NCBI GenBank assembly: GCA_945860545.1
Contig: CAMAQM010000007.1
Span: forward strand, 18,780 to 82,779
DNA from: Bifidobacterium breve
GTDB taxonomy: Bacteria > Actinomycetota > Acidimicrobiia > Acidimicrobiales > Acidimicrobilacustridaceae
DNA: 64,000 bases
Direction of reading: 5' to 3'
Below, piece by piece: positions 53,150 to 61,984 of this stretch. Position 1 is the first letter of the stretch. The number at the start of each line of letters is the position of its first letter. The notes under the pieces were generated by a model that was given only the letters and a program-made list of their open reading frames with translations, did no database searches and was not told where the DNA came from. Both the position numbers and the translations under genes were made by a program.

Positions 53150-53629
53150 GTGGCAACCTCCAACGCCAGGTCTTCTGCCCGAGCGGAGACGACCCAGTGG
53201 ACCTTGGGCTGGGTGTCACCTCGGTCCGTCGCCCGTGTTGCTGCCCTGTTGTGGGCGTGTTTGTGGGTCGTGGTCGTCATCGCCGGACTGGTGTTGTGGC
53301 AGGTCGGGCAGGCCACCGGCCTCATCTCCAACGCCGAGTCGTTCTGGGCGCAGGCCACCGGTCAGTCTTCGGCCTCATTCAACGGGGTGGCCCTCCTGGT
53401 GGCCGTCGTACTCGGTGGCCTCGTTGTGGTCGCCGTGGCCACCGTGTTGAGCACGCTGGGAGCGATGCTGTTCAACGCCGTGTGTGATCTGACCGGTGGT
53501 GTCCGCGTGTCGGGAACCCCTGTTGCGTCGCGTCGCGGACCGCGACTGGCCCCCGAATCTGGGCAGATCAACCCGCCGCCACCCCGACCGGCCCCATCTG
53601 AAGTGGCTCGGCCGACCACCAACGGGTAG
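53150..53629 (+). CDS. DUF3566 membrane protein (Rv0007 type)
   Basis: This 159-residue protein has the domain order of Rv0007: a short cytoplasmic start, a first helix (ALLWACLWVVVVIAGLVLW), a middle loop NAESFWAQATGQSSASFNG and a second helix (VALLVAVVLGGLVVVAVATVLSTLGAMLFNAVCDLTGGVRVS). A Pro-rich tail follows. DUF3566 genes lie between gyrA and tRNA-Ile in many actinobacteria; their role is unclear. A start at 53123 overlapping the previous stop is equally possible and would add nine residues. Confidence 0.82.
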   Translation: MATSNARSSARAETTQWTLGWVSPRSVARVAALLWACLWVVVVIAGLVLWQVGQATGLISNAESFWAQATGQSSASFNGVALLVAVVLGGLVVVAVATVLSTLGAMLFNAVCDLTGGVRVSGTPVASRRGPRLAPESGQINPPPPRPAPSEVARPTTNG

Positions 53630-53645
53630 CGTTTACGACTCGGTC

Positions 53646-53719
<74 letters not shown>

Positions 53720-53765
53720 CAATGCCGCCCGCACCGACTGGTACGGGTTTCGATCGGGAGGCCTC

Positions 53766-53906
53766 GTGTTGAGATTGCTCCGCGGTGCGCTGGTTGCGCT
53801 CGGTGTTGCCGGTCTTGTCGCTGGTGTGCTCCGGCTGCGCAACCCCGGAACGCCACCGGTTTCGGGTGGTGGCTGGCGGGAACTCTCGGGCCCGGAGATG
53901 ACCTGA
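53766..53906 (+). CDS. Small single-helix membrane protein (46 residues)
   Basis: GTG at 53766 with GGGAGG upstream opens MLRLLRGALVALGVAGLVAGVLRLRNPG, then a Pro/Gly-rich tail ending WRELSGPEMT. The first 25 residues form a basic-flanked hydrophobic helix. The stop abuts the GTG of the dehydrogenase-like gene (no gap), which suggests co-translation. Ribosome site, spacing and helix support a real gene of unknown role. Confidence 0.6.
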   Translation: MLRLLRGALVALGVAGLVAGVLRLRNPGTPPVSGGGWRELSGPEMT

Positions 53907-54923
53907 GTGGGATCGTCGTCGTCGATACGGGCGGTGGTGGTGGGTGTTGGCGCCACCGGCGCACGAGTCGCCCGCCAACTGGCCTCCTCGCCGACGGTGG
54001 TCGATGTCGTGGTGCGCGACCCTGAGGTCGCCCGGGTCGCCGCCGTGGTCGAATCCATGGCCCCCCAGGTTCGCAGCGACGGCGCCGACCCGACCGACCT
54101 CGTGGACGCCGACGTCGTCGTTCTGGCCGGCCCGGTTGGCACCCACGCCTCCCAGGCCGCCGCCTGGGTCGCGGCCGGGATCCCCGTTGTTTCCACCACT
54201 GATGACCTCGGCGAGGTCGACGAGTTGCTCGCCCTTGATCCCGTGGCCCGATCCAACGGTGTCGGGTTGGCCGTCGGCGCTGGGTTCGCCCCCGGTCTGT
54301 CCGATGTCCTGGCGGTCCACGCCGCGTCACGTCTCGATCAGGTCGAGGAGATCCATGTGGCGCGAAGTGGGGCAGGCGGCCCAGCGTGTGCACGTCATCT
54401 GCTCGCCGCCCTCGGCGCCCATGCGCTCGACTGGCGCGACGGGCAATGGGTGCGACGACCGGGTGGGTCGGGTCGCGAACTGGTGTGGTTCCCCGATCCC
54501 ATTGGTGCCAGCGACTGCTACCGGGCCGAGATGCCCGACGCCCGCCTGTTGGTGCCGGCCTTCAGCGGAGTTCGTCGGGTCACGACCCGGGTGGCGGCCC
54601 GTCGGTCCCAACTCGTCACGGCGCGACTGCCGGGGTTGCACCGGCCCCCCGAAGACGGCGCACCGGGAGCGATCCGGGTGGAGGTGCGCGGCGTCGTCGG
54701 TGGTTCGTCAGCCACGGTGGTGATGGGCGCCATGGATCGGCCCGCAGTGGCCGCAGGAGCTGTCGCTGCGGTGAGTGCCTTGGCGTTGGCTTCGGGGGAG
54801 TCACGCCGCAGCGGCGCCGGCGGGTTGGCCGAACTCCTCGACCCGCTTGCGGTGCTCACCGATCTGGCGCGTCGTGGGGTGCGATGCGCCGTGTTCGACC
54901 CTTCCGGGGTCGGTCCCGGCTAG
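53907..54923 (+). CDS. NAD(P)-binding saccharopine-dehydrogenase-like protein
   Basis: This 338-residue protein starts IRAVVVGVGATGARVARQLASSP (Rossmann GxGxxG-like) and contains DVVVLAGPVGTHASQAAAWVAAGIPVVSTTDD and VGLAVGAGFAPGLSDVLAVHAASRLDQVEEIHVARSGAGGPACARHLLAAL. The pattern resembles the saccharopine dehydrogenase/homoserine-type fold with a substrate-binding second half. The coenzyme and substrate cannot be named. It starts immediately after the 46-residue membrane protein gene and converges on the next gene with a 4-base overlap. Confidence 0.7.
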   Translation: MGSSSSIRAVVVGVGATGARVARQLASSPTVVDVVVRDPEVARVAAVVESMAPQVRSDGADPTDLVDADVVVLAGPVGTHASQAAAWVAAGIPVVSTTDDLGEVDELLALDPVARSNGVGLAVGAGFAPGLSDVLAVHAASRLDQVEEIHVARSGAGGPACARHLLAALGAHALDWRDGQWVRRPGGSGRELVWFPDPIGASDCYRAEMPDARLLVPAFSGVRRVTTRVAARRSQLVTARLPGLHRPPEDGAPGAIRVEVRGVVGGSSATVVMGAMDRPAVAAGAVAAVSALALASGESRRSGAGGLAELLDPLAVLTDLARRGVRCAVFDPSGVGPG

Positions 54924-55672
54924 TAGCGGGCGGCCGCCTGGTAGCGGTCGAGCACCGTGGTGTCACCGAAGGTCTCGAGCCGGTCGGTGCCGACTCGACC
55001 CCACGCCCACAACAGCAGATCTGACGCGCTGGCTCGCGCCGCAACGTCGCCTTTGGCGTGAATGCGTTCGGTGACGGTGCCGTCGGGGCCGATGTGGATC
55101 AGCCATTCCCCGGCGTCCGCCGTTCCCGGTGTCGCGTCGCTGGGCGTGTCGGTGCAGTGCAGGTGGATGGTGGCCGCCGGGCCGAACCGTTCGAGGTCGA
55201 GGCGTTGGGCGGCGAACACGGTGAGGGTCTCGTCGATGGCGTCGGTGGCCAACCAACGGGGGATCGGCGGTGCGGTGCCGGTCGCCGCCGCAGCGTCCCA
55301 GGCGTGCAGCACCGTCTCGTGTGTCGTCCGTCGTTGCCACCACGAGGCGGGTTGCGCCCATCCCGGGGCGCGGACCGCTCCGTTCGGTCCGACCCGCGCA
55401 AACGCCTCGAGGAGGTGGTTCGCCCCGTCGATGAGCCACGCGGCGACGTCCGTCCCCGCCGCCGGTCGGGCAACGGCGGGAACGGGTCGATCGTCGGGAG
55501 TGTCGAGCGCCACCGCCACCCACCGGTGGATGCGGCCCACGTGGATGGCGAGACGTTCCACCGTCCACCCCGGACAGGTAGGGACGGGCAGGTCGGCGTG
55601 GCGGGGGACGAGGGTGGCGATGCGCGACGACGCGTCCATCAGTGCACCAGCGGTGTCTGCGTTGGCGGTCAC
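54920..55672 (-). CDS. Maleylpyruvate isomerase family protein (mycothiol-dependent type)
   Basis: This 250-residue protein has the DinB-like four-helix MDMPI_N domain (VPTCPGWTVERLAIHVGRIHRWVA, then THETVLHAWDAAAATG), with His residues spaced as in the metal-binding bundle, and a C-terminal MDMPI_C domain ending LLLWAWGRVGTDRLETFGDTTVLDRYQ. Family members use mycothiol or are of unknown role. The start GTG overlaps the stop of the neighbouring small membrane gene (GTGA). Confidence 0.8.
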   Translation of the reverse strand: MTANADTAGALMDASSRIATLVPRHADLPVPTCPGWTVERLAIHVGRIHRWVAVALDTPDDRPVPAVARPAAGTDVAAWLIDGANHLLEAFARVGPNGAVRAPGWAQPASWWQRRTTHETVLHAWDAAAATGTAPPIPRWLATDAIDETLTVFAAQRLDLERFGPAATIHLHCTDTPSDATPGTADAGEWLIHIGPDGTVTERIHAKGDVAARASASDLLLWAWGRVGTDRLETFGDTTVLDRYQAAARY

Positions 55673-55947
55673 GGTTTGTTCGATCGGTGACGGAGGTAGA
55701 GGACGATCACTCCGCCGACGACCACCACGAACACGACGCCGAGCACGATCAGACCGGCAGTTCCCCCGGCGCGGGCGCCGGTGGTGTCACCGTCGGCGCC
55801 GGGGGACGTCGAGGGGAGTTGCGCCCCGGCGCTCACCGTCATGATCGAGGTCACGATGAGGGCGATGACCATCGCGGTCACGCCCATCCATGCCGTGGTG
55901 CAGGCACGCTGGGCGTTCGGTGATGCCTGGTCAAGGTCGGTACTCAT
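55669..55947 (-). CDS. Small two-helix membrane protein
   Basis: This 92-residue protein has a helix (AWMGVTAMVIALIVTSIMTVS), a short Ser/Gly loop and a second helix (GTAGLIVLGVVFVVVVGGVIVLYL) with a basic end. I do not recognise it. The ATG follows GAGGTGA by five bases. It lies between copCD and the MDMPI gene with tight spacing, so it is probably co-transcribed. Confidence 0.6.
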   Translation of the reverse strand: MSTDLDQASPNAQRACTTAWMGVTAMVIALIVTSIMTVSAGAQLPSTSPGADGDTTGARAGGTAGLIVLGVVFVVVVGGVIVLYLRHRSNKP

Positions 55948-55954
55948 GGTCACC

Positions 55955-57673
55955 TCAGTTGTTGATCGGGACGTTGAACGTGGTTCGGCGTTGCTCGAAG
56001 GTGCCGATGCGGCTCACGACCTCGATCCGCCACAGTCCGGCCACGGCGAGATTTTCGGTGCGCAAGAGGTAGTGACCGGGTCCGATGGCGGCGCCACCGA
56101 TGATGATCGGACCGATACCTGCCGCGTCGAGGGTCATTTCGACGGTGACGGACTCGACCCGGTCGGTGAGCAGCCCGGCGTCGTCAATGTAGAGGACATG
56201 TACCTCGTTGAGGCCCGGAGCACCCGGGGTCACGTACAGGTTGACATCGACCCCGTCGGTGACCGGCACGGTCTGGTTGAACGGTTGCGGCCCGGCTGCG
56301 GCGTTGCTGGGAGGCGCGGTTTCGACGAGTACCGAGGTGATCAGGATCGCCGCCACGAGCAGGATCACCTCGACCCGGACGGTCTTGCGGAGTTTCGTCA
56401 CGGTGTCGTCGGTCTCGTCGCCACCAAGTCGGGGGACGAGTTTGCGTCGGTTCCAGCCGGCGATGACGAGGGTGGCGACGACCACCACGAGTTTCGCCAC
56501 GAGAATGCGCCCGTAGTCGGAGTCGAACAGGGCGGAGAACTCCCCGACCGTCCACCAGGCCTGAATCACACCGGTCACCCACAGCAACGCCACCGAGACC
56601 GCAGCGACGGTTGAGAACCGGGTCACGACCTCGACACCCGCCTGTGCGGGCGAGCCCGGGGTGGTCGCGTCGGAGTGGGCCGGTGGGCCCAGCACCAGCG
56701 CGGTGCCGACAAGACCACCGAGCCACACGGCGCCGACCAACAGGTGCACCACGTCGGCGAGGCCGAACACCAGCATCGGCTCGCTCGACGCCGTGTGACC
56801 CGTCAGGGCGAACGATCCGGCGGTCACCAGGGTCCCGTAGACCACCAGCGCCTGGCGGACGGGTCCGGGGCGGAGTCCGACACTGACGTAGGTGATGGCG
56901 AGGCCGACGAGGACACCGGCCAGCCACCAACCCGTGTTGGCCTGCCGGAGGACCTCGCCGAGCACTCCGGACTCGAACACCGTGGCCGGACTTCCTCCGG
57001 TGCCCTCGCCTGCCCGGGTGGCCACGTGCCCGAACGCTCCGATGGCCCCGATGATCACCGCGGCGCGGGCGATGGTGACGTGCCGGCGAACGTCGAGGTT
57101 GCGTCCGGCAACGAACAGGATGAACAGGGCGAGACCGAGAGCGGTGAGCACACCGGTGTAGAGCAGGACGCCCGACACCACGCCGACCACGGCGGTCACC
57201 GGGTTGCGGTCCGCCTCAAGGCCCTCCACTGCAGCCCGGTCGGCCTGCTCACCGACGGCGAACACGGTGGCACCGGTGACGATGTGACCGTCGGCCGACA
57301 CGACCCGGTAGCCGGCGAGGTACGTGCCGTCAGGGAGGTCGGGTCGCAGATTGACGCGCACCTGGTTGGGCGCCGGTCGGGTGGTGACCCCCTCGTCGAC
57401 CCGGTCCCCGTTGCTGTTGAGCACCGTGATGCCACCGAGGCCGACGGTGACCTCCTCGTTGAATGCGAACGTGACATCCGCCGGGGACGTTTCGAGACGT
57501 TCACCGTCAGCGGGGGTGGACGACACGAAGGCGGCGTGGGCGCCTGCGTGTGGGGCGGGAACAAGGGTGATCAGGGCGAAGGCGAGCACGACCAAGGTGG
57601 CGGCTCGTCTGGCGTGTCTGCGCCGGTGTGGGCGTCGCGCCGGTGTCGAGAGGGCTTCGAGCTGGTCGTCCAT
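55955..57673 (-). CDS. copCD: CopC-CopD fused copper-resistance-like membrane protein
   Basis: This 572-residue protein has a signal helix, then a CopC domain beginning AHAAFVSSTPADGERLETSPADVTFAFNEEV and SADGHIVTGATVFAVG, where the N-terminal His after cleavage and the later His can bind copper. A CopD-like region of about eight helices follows (LYTGVLTALGLALFILFVAG ... VHLLVGAVWLGGLVGTALVLG, with conserved HxxxGxxWxGG). It ends in a C-terminal extracytoplasmic domain. Such fusions take up or handle copper at the membrane. The ATG lies 37 bases from the divergent ABC ATPase gene. Confidence 0.85.
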   Translation of the reverse strand: MDDQLEALSTPARRPHRRRHARRAATLVVLAFALITLVPAPHAGAHAAFVSSTPADGERLETSPADVTFAFNEEVTVGLGGITVLNSNGDRVDEGVTTRPAPNQVRVNLRPDLPDGTYLAGYRVVSADGHIVTGATVFAVGEQADRAAVEGLEADRNPVTAVVGVVSGVLLYTGVLTALGLALFILFVAGRNLDVRRHVTIARAAVIIGAIGAFGHVATRAGEGTGGSPATVFESGVLGEVLRQANTGWWLAGVLVGLAITYVSVGLRPGPVRQALVVYGTLVTAGSFALTGHTASSEPMLVFGLADVVHLLVGAVWLGGLVGTALVLGPPAHSDATTPGSPAQAGVEVVTRFSTVAAVSVALLWVTGVIQAWWTVGEFSALFDSDYGRILVAKLVVVVATLVIAGWNRRKLVPRLGGDETDDTVTKLRKTVRVEVILLVAAILITSVLVETAPPSNAAAGPQPFNQTVPVTDGVDVNLYVTPGAPGLNEVHVLYIDDAGLLTDRVESVTVEMTLDAAGIGPIIIGGAAIGPGHYLLRTENLAVAGLWRIEVVSRIGTFEQRRTTFNVPINN

Positions 57674-57698
57674 GTTTTGTCATCCGCCCCAGGTGGGC

Positions 57699-57704
57699 CA
57701 CACT
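57699..57704 (+). promoter_or_regulatory. Leaderless -10 hexamer CACACT before 57711
   Basis: CACACT, spacer GGGCCG, ATG at 57711. Confidence 0.35.
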
Positions 57705-57710
57705 GGGCCG

Positions 57711-58517
57711 ATGACATCGGCGGCAGTCGTGCGGGACGCAGCGGTTCGACGGGGGCCGCGACCCGTGCTCGACGGGGCGACCTTCACCGTACCCGCCGGC
57801 GCCGTCACGGCAGTCATCGGTCCCAACGGCTCGGGCAAGTCCACGCTGTTGTATCTCCTCGCCGGTCTGCTCGACCCCGTCACCGCCGAGTCCGCTGGTG
57901 ACACCCAACCTGTGGTCGAGGTCCTTGGCGCCACCCCCGGGTCCCGTCGGGACCAGGTGGCGTTGGTGCTCCAGACGACCGAGGTAGCCGAGCACCTTCC
58001 CTTGACGGTGCAGGAGGCGGTCGCCATGGGTCGCTACGCCCATCGGGGCATGTTCGCCCTGCCCCGTCGGCGTGATCGTCGGGAGAACCGTGTGGCGGTG
58101 ACGGCGGCCATGGAACGCATGGAGGTGGCGGATCTCGCCAACCGGCAACTCGACGAGTTGTCCGGCGGGCAACGCCAACGGGTGTTCGTCGCCCAGGGTC
58201 TCGCCCAACAGGCGGACCTGCTGTTGCTCGACGAACCGGTGACGGGCCTTGACATGGTGTCCCGCCAACGGATTCTCAACGTCGTGGCCGAGGAGGCGGC
58301 GCGTGGTGTGGCCGTGGTGATGACCACCCACGACCTCAACGAGGCGGCCGCCGCCGACCACGTCCTGTTGCTCTCAGAGGGCACCGTGGTGTCCGGCCCA
58401 CCCGACGAGGTTCTCGTCCCTGACGTGCTGCGGCGTGCCTACGCCGGCCGCCTGCTCGTGGTCGGTACTGATCACACGGTTGTGGTTGACGACCCTCACC
58501 ACGGCCACGCCCACTGA
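57711..58517 (+). CDS. ABC transporter ATP-binding protein, zinc/manganese type
   Basis: This 268-residue ATPase has Walker A GPNGSGKST, signature LSGGQRQRV, Walker B DLLLLDEPVTGLD and the switch His in TTHDLNEAAA. It resembles ZnuC/MntB subunits and ends in a His-rich tail (DDPHHGHAH) that could bind metal. No permease or binding-protein gene is adjacent, so its partners are encoded elsewhere. It diverges from copCD. The long frame upstream is antisense to copCD and not coding. Confidence 0.85.
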   Translation: MTSAAVVRDAAVRRGPRPVLDGATFTVPAGAVTAVIGPNGSGKSTLLYLLAGLLDPVTAESAGDTQPVVEVLGATPGSRRDQVALVLQTTEVAEHLPLTVQEAVAMGRYAHRGMFALPRRRDRRENRVAVTAAMERMEVADLANRQLDELSGGQRQRVFVAQGLAQQADLLLLDEPVTGLDMVSRQRILNVVAEEAARGVAVVMTTHDLNEAAAADHVLLLSEGTVVSGPPDEVLVPDVLRRAYAGRLLVVGTDHTVVVDDPHHGHAH

Positions 58518-58526
58518 CCACTGCGT

Positions 58527-59285
58527 TCAGCGGAGCAGTGTGAGCAGATCGTCGTGGACGGCGCCGTTGGTGGCGACCCCGCCGGTCCCGTCGATGCGGG
58601 TGACGCCATCGAGATCGCTGAAACGGCCGCCGGCCTCGCTGAGGATCACTGGCATCGGGGCCATGTCCCACACCGCAAGCTGCGGGTCCACCATGGCTTC
58701 GATGCGACCGGTGGCCACGAGCACGAAGCCGTAGCCGTCCCCCCACGTTCGCAGGTGCGCCCCGGCGGCCTTCACCGCAGCGATCTGGTCCACCGACCAG
58801 TGTTCGAACCCACTGGAGGACACGACGGATCCCCGCAGGTCTGTTCGGTCACTGACCCGGGCGGGCAGACCGTTCTCAAAACACCCGAGTCCCCGACCGG
58901 CCCACACCGTGATGCCCAGCGCCGGCACGTTCACGATCCCGATCACTCCGCCGTGCTCGTCGTGGAGGGCCAGCAGGTTCGTGTAGAGCGGAACCCCGGC
59001 GGTGAACGCCTTCGTGCCGTCGATCGGGTCGATGATCCAGGTCCGGCCGGTCGTGCCGGCACGGTCTGGGTGTTCCTCGCCCACGATGGCGTCCCCCGGC
59101 CAGCGCTGGGCGATGCGTTCGCGCAGGAAGGTTTCCGCCTCCCGGTCGGCGACGGTCACCGGTGTCCCGTCCCGTTTCTCGTCAACGACGAGTTCAGGTG
59201 AGCGGAACCACCGCAGCGTGAGTTCGCCGGCGGCGCGCACGAGCCCCACGGCATCATCAAGTTCGGTGCGGTTCGCTGGCTGCAC
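58527..59285 (-). CDS. hisN: Inositol-monophosphatase-family phosphatase (HisN-like)
   Basis: This 252-residue Mg-dependent phosphatase shows IVGEEHPDR, the metal site IDPIDGTKAF, and WDMAPMPVILSEAGGRFSDL. The overall sequence, notably AGVPLYTNLLALHDEHGGVIGIV, is closer to histidinol-phosphatase HisN of actinobacteria than to SuhB. It would dephosphorylate histidinol phosphate, though inositol phosphate cannot be excluded. A CATGAT hexamer and 6-base spacer precede the GTG. Confidence 0.85.
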   Translation of the reverse strand: MQPANRTELDDAVGLVRAAGELTLRWFRSPELVVDEKRDGTPVTVADREAETFLRERIAQRWPGDAIVGEEHPDRAGTTGRTWIIDPIDGTKAFTAGVPLYTNLLALHDEHGGVIGIVNVPALGITVWAGRGLGCFENGLPARVSDRTDLRGSVVSSSGFEHWSVDQIAAVKAAGAHLRTWGDGYGFVLVATGRIEAMVDPQLAVWDMAPMPVILSEAGGRFSDLDGVTRIDGTGGVATNGAVHDDLLTLLR

Positions 59286-59291
59286 GCCCCG

Positions 59292-59297
59292 ATCATG
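59292..59297 (-). promoter_or_regulatory. Leaderless -10 hexamer CATGAT before hisN
   Basis: CATGAT (minus strand), spacer CGGGGC, GTG at 59285. Confidence 0.35.
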
Positions 59298-59340
59298 GCA
59301 CGACCCATCGCTGACGACGGACGCCGTTGGCGGCGCCGGT

Positions 59341-59346
59341 TAGGTT
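59341..59346 (+). promoter_or_regulatory. Leaderless -10 hexamer TAGGTT before 59353
   Basis: TAGGTT, spacer CCGGAC, GTG at 59353. Confidence 0.5.
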
Positions 59347-59352
59347 CCGGAC

Positions 59353-60165
59353 GTGGAATTTCTCCAGGGGGCGCGCCGCAAACTCGTCGCCGACCGGGTG
59401 AGCGGCCTCGCCGCCGAGGTTGCGTTCTGGGCGGTGCTGAGCGTGGTGCCGGCGCTGCTGGTCCTCACGTCGCTGGTCGGTCTGGTCGGTTCGGCGTTCG
59501 GCGAGGACGTCTCCCAACGCGTCGAGCAGCAACTCGTCGAGGTCGTCGACGGCACGTCCCCGGGCGGACCGGACGGGTTGGCGCGTTCTGTTACCAGCTT
59601 GTTCGACGAGCCCCGGCCGGGCTTGTTCAGCGTGGCGTTGGTCGTCACGTTGTGGGCCGCGTCGCGTGCAGCGGCGTCACTGGTTGGAGCGTTGGATGTC
59701 ATCAACGGCTCGGGACGTCAGCGGTCGTGGGTGAACCGGCGGTTGTGGGGGTTGGGTGTGGCGTTGGGGTCGGTGGTGGTGGTGACCGCCGTTCTCGTGG
59801 TGTTCGCCCTTGCGCCGGCGTTCGTGGCCGGCGTGTGGGCGGTCGTGGCGTGGGCGCTGGTAGCGGTGGCCTGGATCACCGTGGTGTTCACGGTGGCGTC
59901 GGATTCGGCGTTGGGGTGGCGCCACCACGTGGTTGGTGCCGCCGTGGCGGTGGGCCTTGCTGCGGTGTTCACCGCCGGGTTCCGGATCTACCTCGGCGTG
60001 CAGGCCGGCAACGTCATCCTGTTCGGTCTCGGCGGGGTGTTGGTGGCGTTGTTGTGGTTGTACCTGCTCGGCCTCGGGGTGCTGGTGGGCGCCGTCGTGA
60101 ACGTGTTGCGGATTCCCTACGCTGGGGGTCATGACCACGACGGATCTGAGTCCGCCCACCCCTGA
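59353..60165 (+). CDS. YihY/BrkB-family membrane protein
   Basis: This 270-residue protein has six hydrophobic segments and the YihY features LAAEVAFWAVLSVVPALLVLTSLVGLVG, WAASRAAASLVGALDVINGS, RQRSWVNRRLWGLGVALGS and VLVALLWLYLLGLGVLVGAVVNV. It is sometimes called an RNase BN-like or virulence-factor BrkB protein, but the family's function is unproven. The C-terminal 12 codons overlap the start of pepF. It has its own leaderless promoter. Confidence 0.85.
   Translation: MEFLQGARRKLVADRVSGLAAEVAFWAVLSVVPALLVLTSLVGLVGSAFGEDVSQRVEQQLVEVVDGTSPGGPDGLARSVTSLFDEPRPGLFSVALVVTLWAASRAAASLVGALDVINGSGRQRSWVNRRLWGLGVALGSVVVVTAVLVVFALAPAFVAGVWAVVAWALVAVAWITVVFTVASDSALGWRHHVVGAAVAVGLAAVFTAGFRIYLGVQAGNVILFGLGGVLVALLWLYLLGLGVLVGAVVNVLRIPYAGGHDHDGSESAHP
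60118..60123 (+). promoter_or_regulatory. Leaderless -10 hexamer TACGCT before pepF
   Basis: TACGCT lies inside the end of the YihY gene; a 7-base spacer leads to the ATG at 60131. Confidence 0.4.
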
Positions 60166-61984
60166 CGACGACCTCGCTGCTTTGGGGGTGGCGTGGGACA
60201 TTGACACGCTGCTCGGCGCTGACACGGTCGACGCACTGTTGGATCGGGCCGATGCGCAGGTGGCTGGCCTCGAACAGTGGCGAGGACGCCTCGCCGGGGT
60301 GGACGCCGGCGGCCTCGAACAACTCATGGGTCAGCTCGCCGATCTTGAGGACACGCTTGGACGGGTGGGTTCGTACGTCGGGTTGCGACTGGCGGTCGAC
60401 ACCCTCGACCCCGAAGCGGGGGCGCTCATGGCCCGGGTGTCCGAGCGCGCCGCCCAGCTCGCCACCCGCACCGTGTTTCTCGAACTCGAGTGGTCGGCGT
60501 TACCCGACGAGCAGGTCGCCACGCTGCTCGCCGACGATCGGTTGGCGTTTTGCGCTCACCATCTCGCCAACCTCCGTCGTTATCGCTCGCACCTGTTGAG
60601 CGAACCCGAGGAACAGTTGCTGGCCGAGAAGCAGGTGTCGGGAGGGTCGGCGTGGGTGCGCCTGTTCGACGAACTCACCTCGTCCATCGAGGTGTCCCTT
60701 CCGGCGGACGTTGCCGCGGCGGCGGGTCTCGGTGACGGTGGCGAGCGGGTCGTCGCCGGTCTTGAACAAGGTTTGGCCCTGCTCGCCCACCCCGACCGGG
60801 ACGTGCGCCGCGCCGCTGCGGCGGCGGTGACCGACGGGTTGACGCCGGGTCTGCGGACCCGGGCGTACGTGTTCAACACCCTGTTGCTCGACAAGTCGGT
60901 GGATGACCGGTTGCGGTCCTACCCCAACTGGTTGTCAGCCCGGAACCTCGCCAACGAGGCGTCCGATTCGTCGGTGGCGGCACTCGTGGAGGCGGTCACC
61001 GCCCGTTACGACCTGCCTCGCAAGTGGTACCGGCTCAAGGCGGACCTGCTCGGCGTCGACCGTCTCGCCGACTACGACCGGATGGCGTCGTTGGCGACGA
61101 CCGAAACCCAGATCGGTTGGTCCGAGGCACGCGAGGTGGTTCTCGACGCCTACCGGTCGTTCTCACCGGTACTCGCCGACGCCGCCCAACGGTTCTTTGA
61201 CGAGCGGTGGATCGACGCTCCCGTTCGGCCCGGGAAGCGTCCGGGCGCCTTCTGCGCCTACACCGTGCCGTCACACCACCCGTATGTGTTGTTGAACTGG
61301 ACGGGCCGCACCCGTGACGTCGCCACCCTGGCCCACGAACTCGGACACGGTCTGCACGCCCTGTTGGCGCGCCCACAAGGGGTGTTCCACCAGACGACGC
61401 CACTGACGCTGGCCGAGACGGCCTCGGTGTTCGGTGAGACCGTCACCACCAACGCGCTCCTCGCCTCCCTCGACGACCCTGCCGACCGGCTGGCGCTTTT
61501 GGCGTCGTCGTTGGAGGACTCCATCGCAACCGTGTTCCGTCAGGTGGCCATGAACCGTTTCGAGGACGCCGTGCACACGCATCGCCGGGCCGAGGGCGAA
61601 CTGTCCGTGGAGCGGTTCGGTGACCTGTGGGTTGCCGCACAGTCGGAGATGTTCGGGGATTCGGTGGAGATCACTGAGGGCTATCGATCCTGGTGGAGTT
61701 ACATCCCCCATTTCATCGGGAGTCCCGGGTACGTCTATGCCTACGCCTACGGGCAGCTGTTGGCGTTGTCGGTCTACGCCCGTTACGCCGAGCGCGGTCC
61801 TTCGTTCGTGGAGGACTACCTGGCGTTGCTCGCCGCCGGCGGATCGATGGACCCGGTGTCGCTTGGGCGCATCGTGGATTGCGACCTTGAGGATCCGTCG
61901 TTTTGGGACGCCGGTTTGGACATCGTCGCCGCCCAACTCGACGCTGCCGTCGACGCGGCGCGGGCCTCGGGGCGACTCGCCTAG
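60131..61984 (+). CDS. pepF: M3 family oligoendopeptidase F
   Basis: This 617-residue zinc peptidase degrades short cytoplasmic peptides. The thermolysin-type motif HELGH is at His402-Glu403-His406 in ATLAHELGHGLHALLA, and the later ligand Glu lies in LAETASVFGETVTTNALL. The N-terminal helical region is normal. It overlaps the YihY gene by 35 bases and its stop overlaps the VOC gene stop by 4 bases on the other strand. Confidence 0.92.
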   Translation: MTTTDLSPPTPDDDLAALGVAWDIDTLLGADTVDALLDRADAQVAGLEQWRGRLAGVDAGGLEQLMGQLADLEDTLGRVGSYVGLRLAVDTLDPEAGALMARVSERAAQLATRTVFLELEWSALPDEQVATLLADDRLAFCAHHLANLRRYRSHLLSEPEEQLLAEKQVSGGSAWVRLFDELTSSIEVSLPADVAAAAGLGDGGERVVAGLEQGLALLAHPDRDVRRAAAAAVTDGLTPGLRTRAYVFNTLLLDKSVDDRLRSYPNWLSARNLANEASDSSVAALVEAVTARYDLPRKWYRLKADLLGVDRLADYDRMASLATTETQIGWSEAREVVLDAYRSFSPVLADAAQRFFDERWIDAPVRPGKRPGAFCAYTVPSHHPYVLLNWTGRTRDVATLAHELGHGLHALLARPQGVFHQTTPLTLAETASVFGETVTTNALLASLDDPADRLALLASSLEDSIATVFRQVAMNRFEDAVHTHRRAEGELSVERFGDLWVAAQSEMFGDSVEITEGYRSWWSYIPHFIGSPGYVYAYAYGQLLALSVYARYAERGPSFVEDYLALLAAGGSMDPVSLGRIVDCDLEDPSFWDAGLDIVAAQLDAAVDAARASGRLA

